A stretch of DNA of 64,000 nt from an uncultured Candidatus Poseidoniales archaeon (GCA_905182515.1 CAJJBW010000005.1:1-64000), one strand, 5' to 3'; shown: positions 1-10,778, numbered from the stretch's first letter. Notes: generated by a model from the sequence alone, not told the origin. Made by a program: numbers and translations.

Positions 1-214
1 AGTGAGTGAAACAATTTCCCAAGTCTTGAGTTCCAAGAACCACCATTACATTATTTTCTGGTGTTGGTTGTTTGGGATCTACAATCACTTCAGCCGAAGT
101 TGGTGCAACCAAAGTTGATAGCGCTAAAATAGTTGCGAGAACAATTGAGAGTGAGACACGCCCTGCTTCCATGTTGCTGACTCCCAAGTGCTCTCGTTTG
201 ATACTTACCCTCAT
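1..214 (-). CDS. Secreted protein, N-terminal part only
   Basis: This is the first 71 codons of a minus-strand gene that runs off the left edge without a stop. The N-terminus reads as a signal peptide: basic residues, then a hydrophobic run (SIVLATILALSTLVA) and a likely cleavage site after PTSA, so the product should be exported. It begins 10 bases after the ftsZ stop on the same strand and is probably cotranscribed with ftsZ. A second ATG at 172 has a better-placed GGGAG ribosome binding site 8 bases upstream and may be the true start. The visible mature part is too short to assign a family. Confidence 0.6.
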   Translation of the reverse strand, partial: MRVSIKREHLGVSNMEAGRVSLSIVLATILALSTLVAPTSAEVIVDPKQPTPENNVMVVLGTQDLGNCFTH

Positions 215-224
215 TTGTTTTTAC

Positions 225-1352
225 TCAATCAAATCTCTGAAAGTCACTTTCTGACTTACTTTGAACCTTTTTTGCTATATTTAGCGCTTCACCAAGCATG
301 TCAGCACTAAGCATTTCATTATTCAGACGTTCACTAATTACTCCTGTAATTATCGACATCACTTTGATTGTGTCTCCAAAAGCCGGATCTTGCCTTGCTC
401 CAAATATTACAGTAGCCTCGGTCGAAAGTCTTGCAGTCATTAATTCGACGACTTGATTTGCTTGTTCCAATGTCATATAGGGGCCTCCGGTTACATGTAT
501 TAGGGCACCCGTAGCTCCATCAATTTCAATATCTAAAAGAGGATGATTGAGAGATTCATGAACAACTTCTTCTGGACCCTGATCACTTTCTCCGTACAGC
601 ATCATAGTTACCCCGCCTCCTTTCATTATTGTTCTTACATCTGCAAAGTCTAAGTTAATTAAACTAGGTAATGTTATTGTTTCTACTACTCCCTTCACTA
701 TTTCAGCGATTAATTGGTCCATTATGCTAAATGCCTCATCCATTGGAAGATTCGGCACATAGTGAAGAAGTCTATTATTGTCTAGAACAAGTACTGCATC
801 AGCAGTATCTCGAACTGCATTTAATCCTTCTAATGCTCTTTTCATCCTCATTTTACGCTCCACAGAAAACGGAGTAGTTACTACTGCCACAACTAATGCG
901 CCGGCTTTCTTTGCCTCTTCGGCAACAACTGGGGCAATTCCTGTGCCAGTACCTCCTCCTAGGCCAGCTGTAACAAATACTAAATCTGCTCCTTCAACTA
1001 TTTTTGCAATTACATCTCTTCCAGCTTCCGCGCATCTCCTGCCCATCGCTGGATCTCCTCCTGCACCTAAACCTCTGGTGATATGTCTACCAACGAGTAA
1101 TTTTTGCATTGCTCGAGTATTATCTAAATGTTGTTTATCGGTATTTATTGCAACAGTTATAGCCCCCTCTACTCCGATGTGAGTTATACGATTCATAGTA
1201 TTATTACCAGAACCACCGCAACCACAAACTAATATTCTTGGATCAGGTGGCCCATACTCTTCCAATTCCCTATCTGTAAGTGCTGTTGGTATCCTTCTAG
1301 AAGAATTTCCATAACTTGTTGCTCCAACTGAACTTATGGGTACCTCTGCCAT
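225..1352 (-). CDS. ftsZ: Cell division GTPase FtsZ
   Basis: Tubulin-superfamily GTPase that polymerises at midcell to form the division ring. The 375-residue product shows the glycine-rich nucleotide-binding segment GCGGSGNN near residues 44-51, the tubulin signature GGGTGTG at 132-138 and the downstream LDNNRLL region. Length is normal for archaeal FtsZ. The N-terminus carries about 35 residues before the first strand. GGGGGAG lies just before the ATG at 1352. The gene faces away from the tRNA gene, with about 220 bases of spacer that presumably hold its promoter. No second ftsZ is seen in the window. Confident by motif. Confidence 0.97.
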   Translation of the reverse strand: MAEVPISSVGATSYGNSSRRIPTALTDRELEEYGPPDPRILVCGCGGSGNNTMNRITHIGVEGAITVAINTDKQHLDNTRAMQKLLVGRHITRGLGAGGDPAMGRRCAEAGRDVIAKIVEGADLVFVTAGLGGGTGTGIAPVVAEEAKKAGALVVAVVTTPFSVERKMRMKRALEGLNAVRDTADAVLVLDNNRLLHYVPNLPMDEAFSIMDQLIAEIVKGVVETITLPSLINLDFADVRTIMKGGGVTMMLYGESDQGPEEVVHESLNHPLLDIEIDGATGALIHVTGGPYMTLEQANQVVELMTARLSTEATVIFGARQDPAFGDTIKVMSIITGVISERLNNEMLSADMLGEALNIAKKVQSKSESDFQRFD

Positions 1353-1574
1353 ATTTCTCCCCCATGCATCCCCGGCATTACTGCCTTACAAATCAACAGT
1401 GGATTCTTTCCCTTCTTAATAGTTGAGGGAAAGTATCGTCCTCTGAGGCTGTTTTCATGAGTTATTTTTTACCACGGATTACCTAGATTTAATGGCAGTT
1501 GAATAATTTTAGATTTCATTTTAACCCTTTACATTGGAAAGCAAGATAAAGCAATGTACGTTCGTCTAAGATAT

Positions 1575-1688
1575 CCGAGCTTAGCTCAGTTGGCTAGAGC
1601 ACCTGACTGTAGACTGGAAATAACAACTTCGGTTGTTGGCCAAATGGCCATCAGGGGGTCCCCGGTTCAAGTCCGGGAGCTCGGACCA
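1575..1688 (+). tRNA. tRNA-Tyr (GUA) with intron and encoded CCA
   Basis: The cloverleaf can be folded by hand. The acceptor stem CCGAGCT pairs with AGCTCGG, followed by discriminator A and an encoded CCA (1686-1688). The D arm is GCTC/GAGC, the anticodon stem CCTGA/TCAGG and the T stem CCCGG/CCGGG with loop TTCAAGT. The anticodon GTA at 1609-1611 gives tyrosine. A 37-base intron follows position 37, the canonical archaeal site, so the mature RNA is 77 nt including CCA. No clear TATA box was found upstream; an A/T-rich stretch near 1545-1552 is a weak candidate. Confidence 0.95.
1613..1649 (+). other. tRNA-Tyr intron
   Basis: These 37 bases interrupt the anticodon loop between positions 37 and 38. 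They contain a perfect hairpin AACAAC-TTCG-GTTGTT. The rest of the intron can pair around both splice sites, as expected for a bulge-helix-bulge cut by the archaeal splicing endonuclease. The exact boundaries are inferred from the cloverleaf and could shift by one base. Confidence 0.85.
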
Positions 1689-2116
1689 CTAATTTCTCAC
1701 AGCTCCCAAGAAATATCTATTCCTGGGATTTTAAATCCTAAAATATATTCGTTGGTCCTTGCCGGAAATAATATTTCTTACAGTCCATCTCAGTAACTTT
1801 GTTTTTGCCATCTCTCTCTTTTCAAAATTTGGTCAAACATCTACGATTATATCTTAATGTCTTAGCAGCATTCCATTTATGAGGGTATTTCAATATAACT
1901 TTAGTTCTCTAACCTGCGATCATGATCATCTATAAATCAACCTTTTTTATTTTTTAAAATTTAATCTTTAGATGATTTTTCTAATTTTTTTTACATGCAT
2001 TCAAAGCTGCAGATTCAATCAAAAGAATAACGTTAGTATGCAGTTGCACGATTCAGTCTTGTGCAAGTAGGCTCATAAAGGAGTGTAAAGTCGGCGAGTC
2101 GCTAGGAGGTATGTAA
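1689..2116 (+). other. Intergenic spacer between tRNA-Tyr and L15e
   Basis: This is the only stretch over 300 bases without a gene. It is A/T-rich. T-runs near 1939-1995 could stop transcription from the tRNA side. A near-palindrome GGATTTTAAATCC lies about 40 bases after the tRNA. The last 15 bases carry a strong AGGAGGT ribosome binding site (2104-2110) for L15e. I saw no convincing ORF, RNA fold or unambiguous TATA box. Confidence 0.5.
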
Positions 2117-2704
2117 ATGAGTCTAAACCAATATATCAGGGCCATATGGAAGCAACCTAAACAAAATATTCCTAGTCGCCATAGAGTCGAGAGAATGGCT
2201 AGTTGGAGGAAAGAACCGGTTTTCCAAAGAATTGAAAAACCTACTAGAATAGATGCAGCTCGTAGAGTTGGATACAGGGCTAAACAAGGGGTCGTAGTAA
2301 TACGAACTAGAATACGCCGTGGTGGATTAAGGAAAGGTAAAATCCATATGAAAAGAAAACCATCTAAAGCTGGTATTACCAAAATAACAATGGCCAAGTC
2401 AACTCAAAGAATGGCTGAAGAGAGAACTAGTAAGAGATATCCAAATCTTGAAGTTCTTAATTCATATTGGGTAGGCGAAGATGGAAAAAATAAATTCTTT
2501 GAGATTATTATGTTAGATCCTCATCATCCAGCAATAAAAGCAGATAAGCAATACAATTGGATTTCAACTGGCAACAGCCACAGAGGAAGAGCCGCTCGCG
2601 GTAAGACTAGTGCTGGAAAGAGAGGCAGAGGATTATTCAATAAAGGTAAGGGTGCAGAAAAACTCCGCCCTAGTCTCAAGGCTAATAGAAATCGCGGTAA
2701 ATGA
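2117..2704 (+). CDS. rpl15e: 50S ribosomal protein L15e
   Basis: Archaeal/eukaryotic large-subunit protein L15e, which binds 23S rRNA. The 195 residues match the family in length and character: highly basic, an N-terminal segment with WRKEP and TRIDAARRVGYRAKQG, and a glycine/arginine-rich C-terminus (RGKTSAGKRGRGLFNKGKG). The ATG at 2117 has AGGAGGT 6 bases upstream. An earlier ATG at 2111 is followed at once by TAA and is not used. L15e is absent from bacteria, so the gene supports an archaeal origin. Confidence 0.97.
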   Translation: MSLNQYIRAIWKQPKQNIPSRHRVERMASWRKEPVFQRIEKPTRIDAARRVGYRAKQGVVVIRTRIRRGGLRKGKIHMKRKPSKAGITKITMAKSTQRMAEERTSKRYPNLEVLNSYWVGEDGKNKFFEIIMLDPHHPAIKADKQYNWISTGNSHRGRAARGKTSAGKRGRGLFNKGKGAEKLRPSLKANRNRGK

Positions 2705-2751
2705 TTCTATCATCCGTCATATTGATGGTTTGAACCTCACGGGTAGTGTTA

Positions 2752-3012
2752 ATGGTAGACTACTACGTCTCTGAAATCCGAGGTCTTCCTGTGATACTTC
2801 CAGATGGAAGAATGATTGGCACTGTCAATGATACGATCGTAGTAATTGGAGAAGAATCTATAAAATGCAGTCATATTTTCGTTGCTAATCCTCCTAGCGA
2901 TATGGTGGAAGGACGCGTACATGTTTCGATACCTTGGCATTGGATAAGATCTATTGGGGACGTCATCGTTCTTCGTTGGTTTCCTCCTACACCCATCCCT
3001 CGTGATTTATGA
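2752..3012 (+). CDS. PRC-barrel domain protein
   Basis: A small (86-residue) single-domain protein of the PRC-barrel type: strands around SEIRGLPVILPDGRMIGTVNDTIV, then a second half ending in a WHWIRSIGDVIVLRW segment. Archaeal PRC-barrel proteins are small beta-barrels with suggested roles in RNA or division complexes; none can be proved here. ATG 2752 is taken; an in-frame GTG at 2746 is possible, and neither has a strong ribosome binding site. It lies between L15e and the RNase Z-like gene, with short gaps and the same strand. A second PRC-barrel gene follows cdc48 at 62330. Confidence 0.8.
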   Translation: MVDYYVSEIRGLPVILPDGRMIGTVNDTIVVIGEESIKCSHIFVANPPSDMVEGRVHVSIPWHWIRSIGDVIVLRWFPPTPIPRDL

Positions 3013-3033
3013 AATTTTCTGGATATTGAAAAG

Positions 3034-4029
<996 letters not shown>

Positions 4030-4075
4030 ACGTGATTGCGATACGATTCAAAAGGAATGTCGAAACGGTTCACCA

Positions 4076-6298
4076 ATGCGAAATCAGTCGGCGAGCATAT
4101 TTGCCATTCTACTCTTACTCCTATCTTCATCGCATATTCATGCGGAATCAAAAGGCGTAATAACAAATTGTATTAATTCAGATATTGATAATTTACCTGG
4201 TACTTGGGATTTAGAGGACCAAAGTTGTGTTAGAATAGATTTAGGGGAATTAGAACAAAACACAGTACTTTCTTTTGACATTTCAACAAGTGAAGAGATT
4301 GATATTATTTTATTTCCATCAAATTCACTCCAAGTTTATTTGAATGAACAATCTTACCGCAGTGAGTCAGTATGGCAAAGTGAATCAACATTCGAGAGCT
4401 TCAATGGCGATGGAGAATGGCATTGGACAGTTCCTGATGATAGAGATAAAACAAGATGGTATTTGATAATTGATAATTTTGCTCACCCTGGAGATGAAGG
4501 ACAAGGTAGCCAAGGTGGCCAAGAAGTAGAAATTTCATTTAATACACAGTTAATTATTCCTGCAGCATTCACTCTTTCAGACTCTATAGTTCGTGTGGAA
4601 ACTAATACCCAATCAATAGCACATGGCCCCTTCATAGTAGATGCTGGCACATACGTCCAAATATTTGCAAGAACAATGGAAGGTAATCCAGATATTTTTA
4701 TCATGACTGAAACACAAATGAACCTTTACACATCTGGAGGAACAGCAGCCTCTAGGATCATCGAGGCAGACATGCTCTTAGTTTCAAGTGAAAGATATCA
4801 ACCCTGGCTAGTTCCTGAAATTTATGAGGGTGCAAAACTGTACGTTATTGTTGATAATAGGGCAGGTCCTGGCGGAGGAGGTGCAGGAACTACAATTGCA
4901 GGTGTAACTATTACAATTACGCTAGATCCAATTTTGAATCCAGTAATATCTACAATTGATAACCAGGATTCATATAATGTCGGTGAAGTAATTTCTTTCT
5001 CTGCATTAGACACTCCAAATAGATCTAATCAGGTATCGGAATCTGGTTATTCATGGGATATAAATGAAGATGGAATCAATGATTTTTTTGGACCTTATCT
5101 TGATTATACCTGGCCAAACCCAGATAATATATCTTTAAAACTCAATATTATTTCTACTAGTGGAATAATTACTAGTAAAATTTTACCAATAGAAATTGTA
5201 GATAATTCCCCTCCTAATGCGTCTATCTCAGTTGATGGAGATATACAAAAGGGCTTTGATCAAACAATTTTAATAAGCGCCTCATTCTCTGATAACTGGG
5301 GCATCGATAGAACTGAATGGCTAGTCGATGGCAATATAGAACAAAGTAACTATTCTATTCTAGAAACCTCTTCTTCATTTTCTTTTGTTTTTAGTTCTGA
5401 GTACTCATCAGGAGAACATCTTATTGAATTCATAGTTACAGATAAATCTGGTAAATCTTCTAATGATGTAGTAAAAGTAATACTTTCTGACATCACTCCT
5501 CCTGTATTCAGAGAGTATTCAAATTCAATCTCTGAAGATGTTGGTGTCCCTATAAGTTTCCAAGTAACTGCAGACGATTCCGAATCTTCAGGCATTACTT
5601 ATACTTGGATATTTAATCAAGGTTCTGATGATCAAGTACAATTTTCAGGTATGTTGGTTACTTATGATTTTAAAATTACAGGGGCACAAAGGGTAATATG
5701 TATAGCTGAAAATGATGCTGGGCTTTCTAGTGAGGCAGAAATAATCGTTAATATTTTACAACCAACTAAGGAGGAAGAAGACCTAGATCCAACCTTCTTC
5801 AAAATTTTGATTATAATCGTTTTAATAACTTTCTCTATTGTCGTGGTTAAAATAATACAAAGAAGAGTAAGGGTAAGGTCCGAAGAATTGTCTAATGATA
5901 ATGATGAAGAAAACATCGAAGAAAATCATCCCCCTACTGTTGATGAACAAAAACAAATGTGGGGTGAAAACTCTAGTATGTTTCCAAATCAACCACCTAG
6001 TCAGGAAACACAACCATTAATCCCAGATATTGACATAGAGGCTTTACTCGCTGGCTCACAGGCAAAATCTACTAAATCTACAAATCAATTCGATGATGAT
6101 TTATTAAACGATTTAATGGATGAAAAAATAAATATAAATACTGAAAATATTGTAAAAGAAAAACTTTCCAATCGTCTAATAACGAAAAATTGTTCATCGT
6201 GTAACTTATTATTCTCAGTCCAACTTCCTGAGGATATAGATTTAGCTCGTACTGCATGCCCAAAATGTGGATCGATTGAGGAAGTCAGCATTCTCTAA
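4076..6298 (+). CDS. Exported PKD/Ig-like protein with cytoplasmic zinc-ribbon tail
   Basis: A 740-residue membrane-anchored protein. From ATG 4076 the N-terminus is a clear signal peptide (MRNQSASIFAILLLLLSSS, cleavage near HAES). The long extracellular part has a beta-rich N-terminal domain with a glycine-rich GQGSQGGQ turn and a repeat-like GPGGGGAGTT turn. Several PKD/Ig-like domains follow (SYSWDINEDGINDF, TDKSGKSS, ITYTWIF). One transmembrane helix lies near residues 575-595 and is followed by a basic stop-transfer RRVRVR. The cytoplasmic tail of about 140 residues is acidic and ends in a zinc-ribbon-like CSSC...CPKC. A longer start at 4016 would overlap the previous gene and bury the signal peptide. 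Function not recognised. Confidence 0.85.
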   Translation: MRNQSASIFAILLLLLSSSHIHAESKGVITNCINSDIDNLPGTWDLEDQSCVRIDLGELEQNTVLSFDISTSEEIDIILFPSNSLQVYLNEQSYRSESVWQSESTFESFNGDGEWHWTVPDDRDKTRWYLIIDNFAHPGDEGQGSQGGQEVEISFNTQLIIPAAFTLSDSIVRVETNTQSIAHGPFIVDAGTYVQIFARTMEGNPDIFIMTETQMNLYTSGGTAASRIIEADMLLVSSERYQPWLVPEIYEGAKLYVIVDNRAGPGGGGAGTTIAGVTITITLDPILNPVISTIDNQDSYNVGEVISFSALDTPNRSNQVSESGYSWDINEDGINDFFGPYLDYTWPNPDNISLKLNIISTSGIITSKILPIEIVDNSPPNASISVDGDIQKGFDQTILISASFSDNWGIDRTEWLVDGNIEQSNYSILETSSSFSFVFSSEYSSGEHLIEFIVTDKSGKSSNDVVKVILSDITPPVFREYSNSISEDVGVPISFQVTADDSESSGITYTWIFNQGSDDQVQFSGMLVTYDFKITGAQRVICIAENDAGLSSEAEIIVNILQPTKEEEDLDPTFFKILIIIVLITFSIVVVKIIQRRVRVRSEELSNDNDEENIEENHPPTVDEQKQMWGENSSMFPNQPPSQETQPLIPDIDIEALLAGSQAKSTKSTNQFDDDLLNDLMDEKININTENIVKEKLSNRLITKNCSSCNLLFSVQLPEDIDLARTACPKCGSIEEVSIL

Positions 6299-6356
6299 CT
6301 GCGTTTATAATAACATTACAAAGTTGATGTTTTTTTATACGCATGAAGGGCAATAG

Positions 6357-6365
6357 CATATATCA
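6357..6365 (+). promoter_or_regulatory. Probable TATA box for the 1463-residue protein gene
   Basis: CATATATCA is centred about 26 bases before ATG 6387 and no ribosome binding site lies between. That spacing fits an archaeal promoter giving a leaderless mRNA that starts at or near the ATG. Inferred from sequence only. Confidence 0.5.
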
Positions 6366-6386
6366 TACCTATTCTAGGTCATCTAT

Positions 6387-9300
6387 ATGGGCAAGCACCA
6401 CTCGCTAGTAATTCCTAGTTTTACTATGGCGCCATCTAAGCTTGCTTCACTTCTAATGTTACTATTTTTATTACCTCTATTTTCTCCATTTGCCGCTGTA
6501 GAGGGTGAAGCTAGAATTGAATCTAATGATTTTGAAATATTGGATGAATTAACTGAACTTCTTACAGATAGGCAAAATATCATAGATACAAATATCATAG
6601 GTTCTATTGCACAACCAAAAATTGATAATATAGCCAATTCAGTGAGAGATTCAGGAGATTCAGATCCACTTTCCAATATTGGTTCAGGAATAGATACTGC
6701 TACGTTAATTCAAACCTCTCCTCCATCGCCTAACCATCCAGATGTATATGATTTAGCTATTAGCGGGGCAAGTCGCCCAGGTGAAGTTAGTAATATTTGG
6801 CAAACCTTGATCAATGTTACGGACTACATTATTTGGACTAAATACACTAACATTAATGGAGAAATCATAGAGAATTTTGAAACAGTAACATTCTCTGCAT
6901 CTTTACTTTCTTTATTCAATATAAATACTGATCCACTTCTTCATGCAATAGATATTGATGATGATGGCGATGATGACATTCAAGTTGGACTTTCTGTTTC
7001 TTGGGAATTTGCTGGAGGATGGGGGATTGACGGAGATACTCTCTGGATTGAACCGGGCATTGTATTTTCAGTAAAAGTATTAGAGGATAGTACATCTGAT
7101 TCTGATTGGAACGATTTAAAATTCTTACAAGTTTCCCTTATTAAGGCATTCGCCTATTCATCTAGTGATTCAGTTTTAGCACTAGGAGATGGTGAGAGTT
7201 ATATATGGGTTGTAGATTCTAAATTTACTTCAGCACCTTATGATTTCTCACTTGAAATAGGGATTGAAAGATTCTATTTTGATATTTCAGAGGCAGGTAT
7301 TGGTTTACTCGCGGCACTAACTCTTGGCTTGGTCGACATAGGGCAAGATGAAACTGGCATAACCTTTGCATCAATCGCAGCACCATATTCGATCAGACTA
7401 AATAATGCTGGTCAATCTACTTGCCCCTCAAGATATTCCCCCACTGAATTATACAATAACTCTTCAGAAGACATAAATTGTGGACTTTCTGTCGGTCTTG
7501 GTTATATTCATTTTTCTCCGCCTAAGTCGGATGAAACAAGAGATGTATGGGAATTAGCATATATTGATGCATCTTTTCACCCCAGTGGACAATCATATAA
7601 TCTTCCTTCAGAAGCAGAGATAGTGATTAGGACTGACAGCGTTTTACCAACCTCTACAGGATTAGGAGGGGATAAGAGCTTAACGACAATAGAATACTGG
7701 GCTGATAGAAAGGCTGACTTACATCTCCATTTCCATGAAAATCGATCAAATCTCCCTTCTTCAGAATCAGATGGTGATTATGGAAATGTCACAGATTCCT
7801 TGGGTTGGTTTAGAGGAATGCCAGAAGGTTCAATGTCTCCAAATGAAATATCTAGAATTTTCAGATTATTGGGTTCCGAAGACTCTCCAGATTTGCCAGG
7901 AGGCCAACCTGAAAGATTGGGATTAATAATAGGCGTTAAGAATTATTCACGCGATACAAGCCAGAATGTAGATGATCCTACTTTGCCAATTAATCCTGCA
8001 AACCCTCCTAATAGTGTAATTATACTTAGGTCAAAGCAATCAATAGATTCTATTAATTATAATTCATGGTTTTCTAGAGGAGGAATTAAAGAAGATCATC
8101 GGGCAATTCACATTAATGCATCATCAATACCAACTACATTGTTGGTATACGGGTCTTTTGAATTAGGTGGTTCTACCGACCCTGATACAAGTTTTGACAG
8201 TACTACTGATTTAGATTTTATTTCTAAGATAGTGGACTCTGTAATACTTAATCTAGTTGATTTATTTCTTGATACAGGAAATGTACTAAATGATGTGCCC
8301 TCTATTATTGTTGATCTACTAAGTGGTAGCTCAAGTTCTGGAAGTTTCGATGGACAATCTATTCATTTATTAATGACTAATAATCTTAGAGAAGATAGAA
8401 CTATGATGCCCCTACAATCTATTCAGTTGAATATTGGATCATCGCCTCACCCAACAATATTGGGAGATCATATCATAATTTCAAAAGACTCAGACTTGCG
8501 ACTCATTCAAGGCGTCAACGGGCCAGTTGAACCATTAGTTCCTATTGCCGCCAGCCTCAGATTTAGTGGATTTATGGCAGCCTCATTGGCCAATAACAAT
8601 GAAACTAATGAGCAAAAAATAAATTTATTTACGGATTCACAAAATCCACTCACCCTATCCTTTATAGAACATAATTTTGGTTCGCTTGAGGGTGCGTCTC
8701 ATCATGCTATTACTTATTCAGATGTACCCAATGAAATATCAATAACATTGAATGAAAATTCTCTGCAATACACCGCTTCAACGGGAATTGATTCTGTTAA
8801 ATATTCTGGTAACGATGGAATTCAATACCAAGCAGCCAACTTCATTGGTCTTCCAGCCACCTTCTCTTCATCATTTGGAAATATCTTATCTTGGAATTCT
8901 GATACTCCAATAACTGCAATTGAGGTTCAAATATCTAATTCTTCAGCACCAGTTACAATGCCCGGTGATCATTTCTTATTCCACAATGACCCTCATACCG
9001 GGCAAGTGAGTTTATCATCTAGAATTTCTGGATTAAAGGAAATAAAATGGATTTCCCCTCAGGAAGAAGGGGCAACAGGAGCGGCAGGAGAGGGTACAGC
9101 ATCTATGAAAATATCAAACCCAAACCCGATGAGAATTAGTGTAGAACAAGCCCCTACCAACGATGATAGTAATCTTTCAGTACTGGCTGAAATTAGTCCC
9201 CTGCCTTCGTCGGTATCTTTGAAAATACCAACTGGAACTGCTATTGGACCAGGTTTACTGATTCCTAATTTTGACACTTCTCAAGGTTTATCGGGTTTAG

Positions 9301-10778
9301 CCGCATTTATTGGAGGATTCTCAGATTTAGGTCGTTCTGTAAATGAAGTCTTGTCAGGAATTACATCCGATATTTCAACAGGTTCTGGAACTGGGGCTGA
9401 GAATTTTTCATTTGGAATAGGATTAGCCACGGATTTAGATGAACCCGAGTTGTTTGATCTTGTTGTAGAATCATTCCATGGAGCCCAGAAAAAAGAAATT
9501 CTTCCATGGGTCCACGGTGTTTCTTTTGAGGCCCATCCAAAGGGCATAGGAGAAGGATTTCACCTAAGGCTATGGATTCCTAAACTACCTAATTCTGTCG
9601 AATTATCTATATCTAGGGAAACAACAGAAGATGGTCAAACATGGTCAATATTTGCAGAGTTAGAATCATGGAAACCTCAACATAATGAATTAATGTTAGT
9701 TATTAGTGGGATCAATGGTCAAGACTTATTTGTTACACTGAAAGGGCTGAGAGTTGGAGAATTCACCAAATTAAGCCTTGATTCTATTTTTGTAATAACC
9801 ACTGTAGGTGAAATAACGGAGGTATCAACCACTACTTTATATGATTTATCCAACCGTCTTGATTGGATGCATGTATTATTGATTAATCGTGCTGCAGGTT
9901 CTCGTACTGAAATAATGATAAAAGATATCCCTGAATCAATAGCATTACAAGCTAGTTTAGGTACTGCAATTTCTATTGATATGACAGTACCAGAACAATA
10001 TAGGACATCAGAGGGTTTTGCAGTAGGTTCAATGATGCTACAACAGATGCAGTGGATGGATGGAATTTGGTGGCCAGCAACAATTTTCCTGACCGACGTC
10101 CCAGGGTCAATGAGTTTGACTACAGAACCTGATCTGAATTTTGATATAACTAAAAATTTAGCATTCCAAGGCACCCCTATCCTTGATTTTACAGCTTCAG
10201 ATGCCGGAATGTCTCTCTATATCGAAGCATTTGGGCGTGCCATAAATACTAGAGGTGACGTTGTTTTACTCGCCCAAGGTATGTCAGATAGGATGATAAT
10301 AAAGCCTACTGATTCATTTGGTTTACAAATCAGATCAGGTGGCAATGGGGTTGAAAAAATATATCTTCGCTTTGGTAATAGCCCCACTAGTCCTCCAATA
10401 ATTATTGATGAAATGGAAGCGTTAGGGGAGAACTTAAAGAGCGCTACAATACATATCAGAGAAATTGCTGGGCCATATAGTATCATTGACATTGATGATG
10501 TACAAGGTGGAAGAATAATTGCCTCAGCTAGATTATATGCAAATATTGGAGATAAAAACATTGGATTGAAAGGAGTGCTTATTGATGCTCAAATAACAGG
10601 GGGAGTACCTGCTGGGACTACATTTGGAATAAATGGCTTAGCATCAGATTTATCTATCCTTTCAATTATTCCGGGAGTATCTGGTTCGACAAGACACATA
10701 ATGGCTCCAGAACCGCTTTCATCGGGGATTCTAACGGTACTATCTGCTTTTGGAGGAGATAATTATGAGTCTTCTTGA
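6387..10778 (+). CDS. Giant secreted protein of unknown function
   Basis: A 1463-residue exported protein. Residues 15-38 form a signal peptide (SKLASLLMLLFLLPLFSPFAA). No transmembrane helix was seen near the C-terminus, so it is secreted or held by partners. An aspartate-rich stretch (DIDDDGDDDIQ, residues 189-199) looks able to bind calcium. From residue 580 a short strand motif of the form hxPxxhxLxh recurs at about 580, 779, 821, 939, 1067, 1180 and 1237, suggesting degenerate beta repeats. The end is rich in glycine and hydrophobic residues. It overlaps the next gene by 14 bases, so the two are probably cotranslated. I recognise no catalytic motif and assign no function. Confidence 0.85.
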   Translation: MGKHHSLVIPSFTMAPSKLASLLMLLFLLPLFSPFAAVEGEARIESNDFEILDELTELLTDRQNIIDTNIIGSIAQPKIDNIANSVRDSGDSDPLSNIGSGIDTATLIQTSPPSPNHPDVYDLAISGASRPGEVSNIWQTLINVTDYIIWTKYTNINGEIIENFETVTFSASLLSLFNINTDPLLHAIDIDDDGDDDIQVGLSVSWEFAGGWGIDGDTLWIEPGIVFSVKVLEDSTSDSDWNDLKFLQVSLIKAFAYSSSDSVLALGDGESYIWVVDSKFTSAPYDFSLEIGIERFYFDISEAGIGLLAALTLGLVDIGQDETGITFASIAAPYSIRLNNAGQSTCPSRYSPTELYNNSSEDINCGLSVGLGYIHFSPPKSDETRDVWELAYIDASFHPSGQSYNLPSEAEIVIRTDSVLPTSTGLGGDKSLTTIEYWADRKADLHLHFHENRSNLPSSESDGDYGNVTDSLGWFRGMPEGSMSPNEISRIFRLLGSEDSPDLPGGQPERLGLIIGVKNYSRDTSQNVDDPTLPINPANPPNSVIILRSKQSIDSINYNSWFSRGGIKEDHRAIHINASSIPTTLLVYGSFELGGSTDPDTSFDSTTDLDFISKIVDSVILNLVDLFLDTGNVLNDVPSIIVDLLSGSSSSGSFDGQSIHLLMTNNLREDRTMMPLQSIQLNIGSSPHPTILGDHIIISKDSDLRLIQGVNGPVEPLVPIAASLRFSGFMAASLANNNETNEQKINLFTDSQNPLTLSFIEHNFGSLEGASHHAITYSDVPNEISITLNENSLQYTASTGIDSVKYSGNDGIQYQAANFIGLPATFSSSFGNILSWNSDTPITAIEVQISNSSAPVTMPGDHFLFHNDPHTGQVSLSSRISGLKEIKWISPQEEGATGAAGEGTASMKISNPNPMRISVEQAPTNDDSNLSVLAEISPLPSSVSLKIPTGTAIGPGLLIPNFDTSQGLSGLAAFIGGFSDLGRSVNEVLSGITSDISTGSGTGAENFSFGIGLATDLDEPELFDLVVESFHGAQKKEILPWVHGVSFEAHPKGIGEGFHLRLWIPKLPNSVELSISRETTEDGQTWSIFAELESWKPQHNELMLVISGINGQDLFVTLKGLRVGEFTKLSLDSIFVITTVGEITEVSTTTLYDLSNRLDWMHVLLINRAAGSRTEIMIKDIPESIALQASLGTAISIDMTVPEQYRTSEGFAVGSMMLQQMQWMDGIWWPATIFLTDVPGSMSLTTEPDLNFDITKNLAFQGTPILDFTASDAGMSLYIEAFGRAINTRGDVVLLAQGMSDRMIIKPTDSFGLQIRSGGNGVEKIYLRFGNSPTSPPIIIDEMEALGENLKSATIHIREIAGPYSIIDIDDVQGGRIIASARLYANIGDKNIGLKGVLIDAQITGGVPAGTTFGINGLASDLSILSIIPGVSGSTRHIMAPEPLSSGILTVLSAFGGDNYESS

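Noticed and set aside
778-1182. 134-residue plus-strand ORF opposite ftsZ
   Set aside because: It is the antisense of the conserved FtsZ GTPase region and has no protein-like motifs.
1554-1796. 80-residue plus-strand ORF across the tRNA
   Set aside because: It runs through the tRNA-Tyr gene and its intron; the amino-acid sequence looks random and no ribosome binding site fits.
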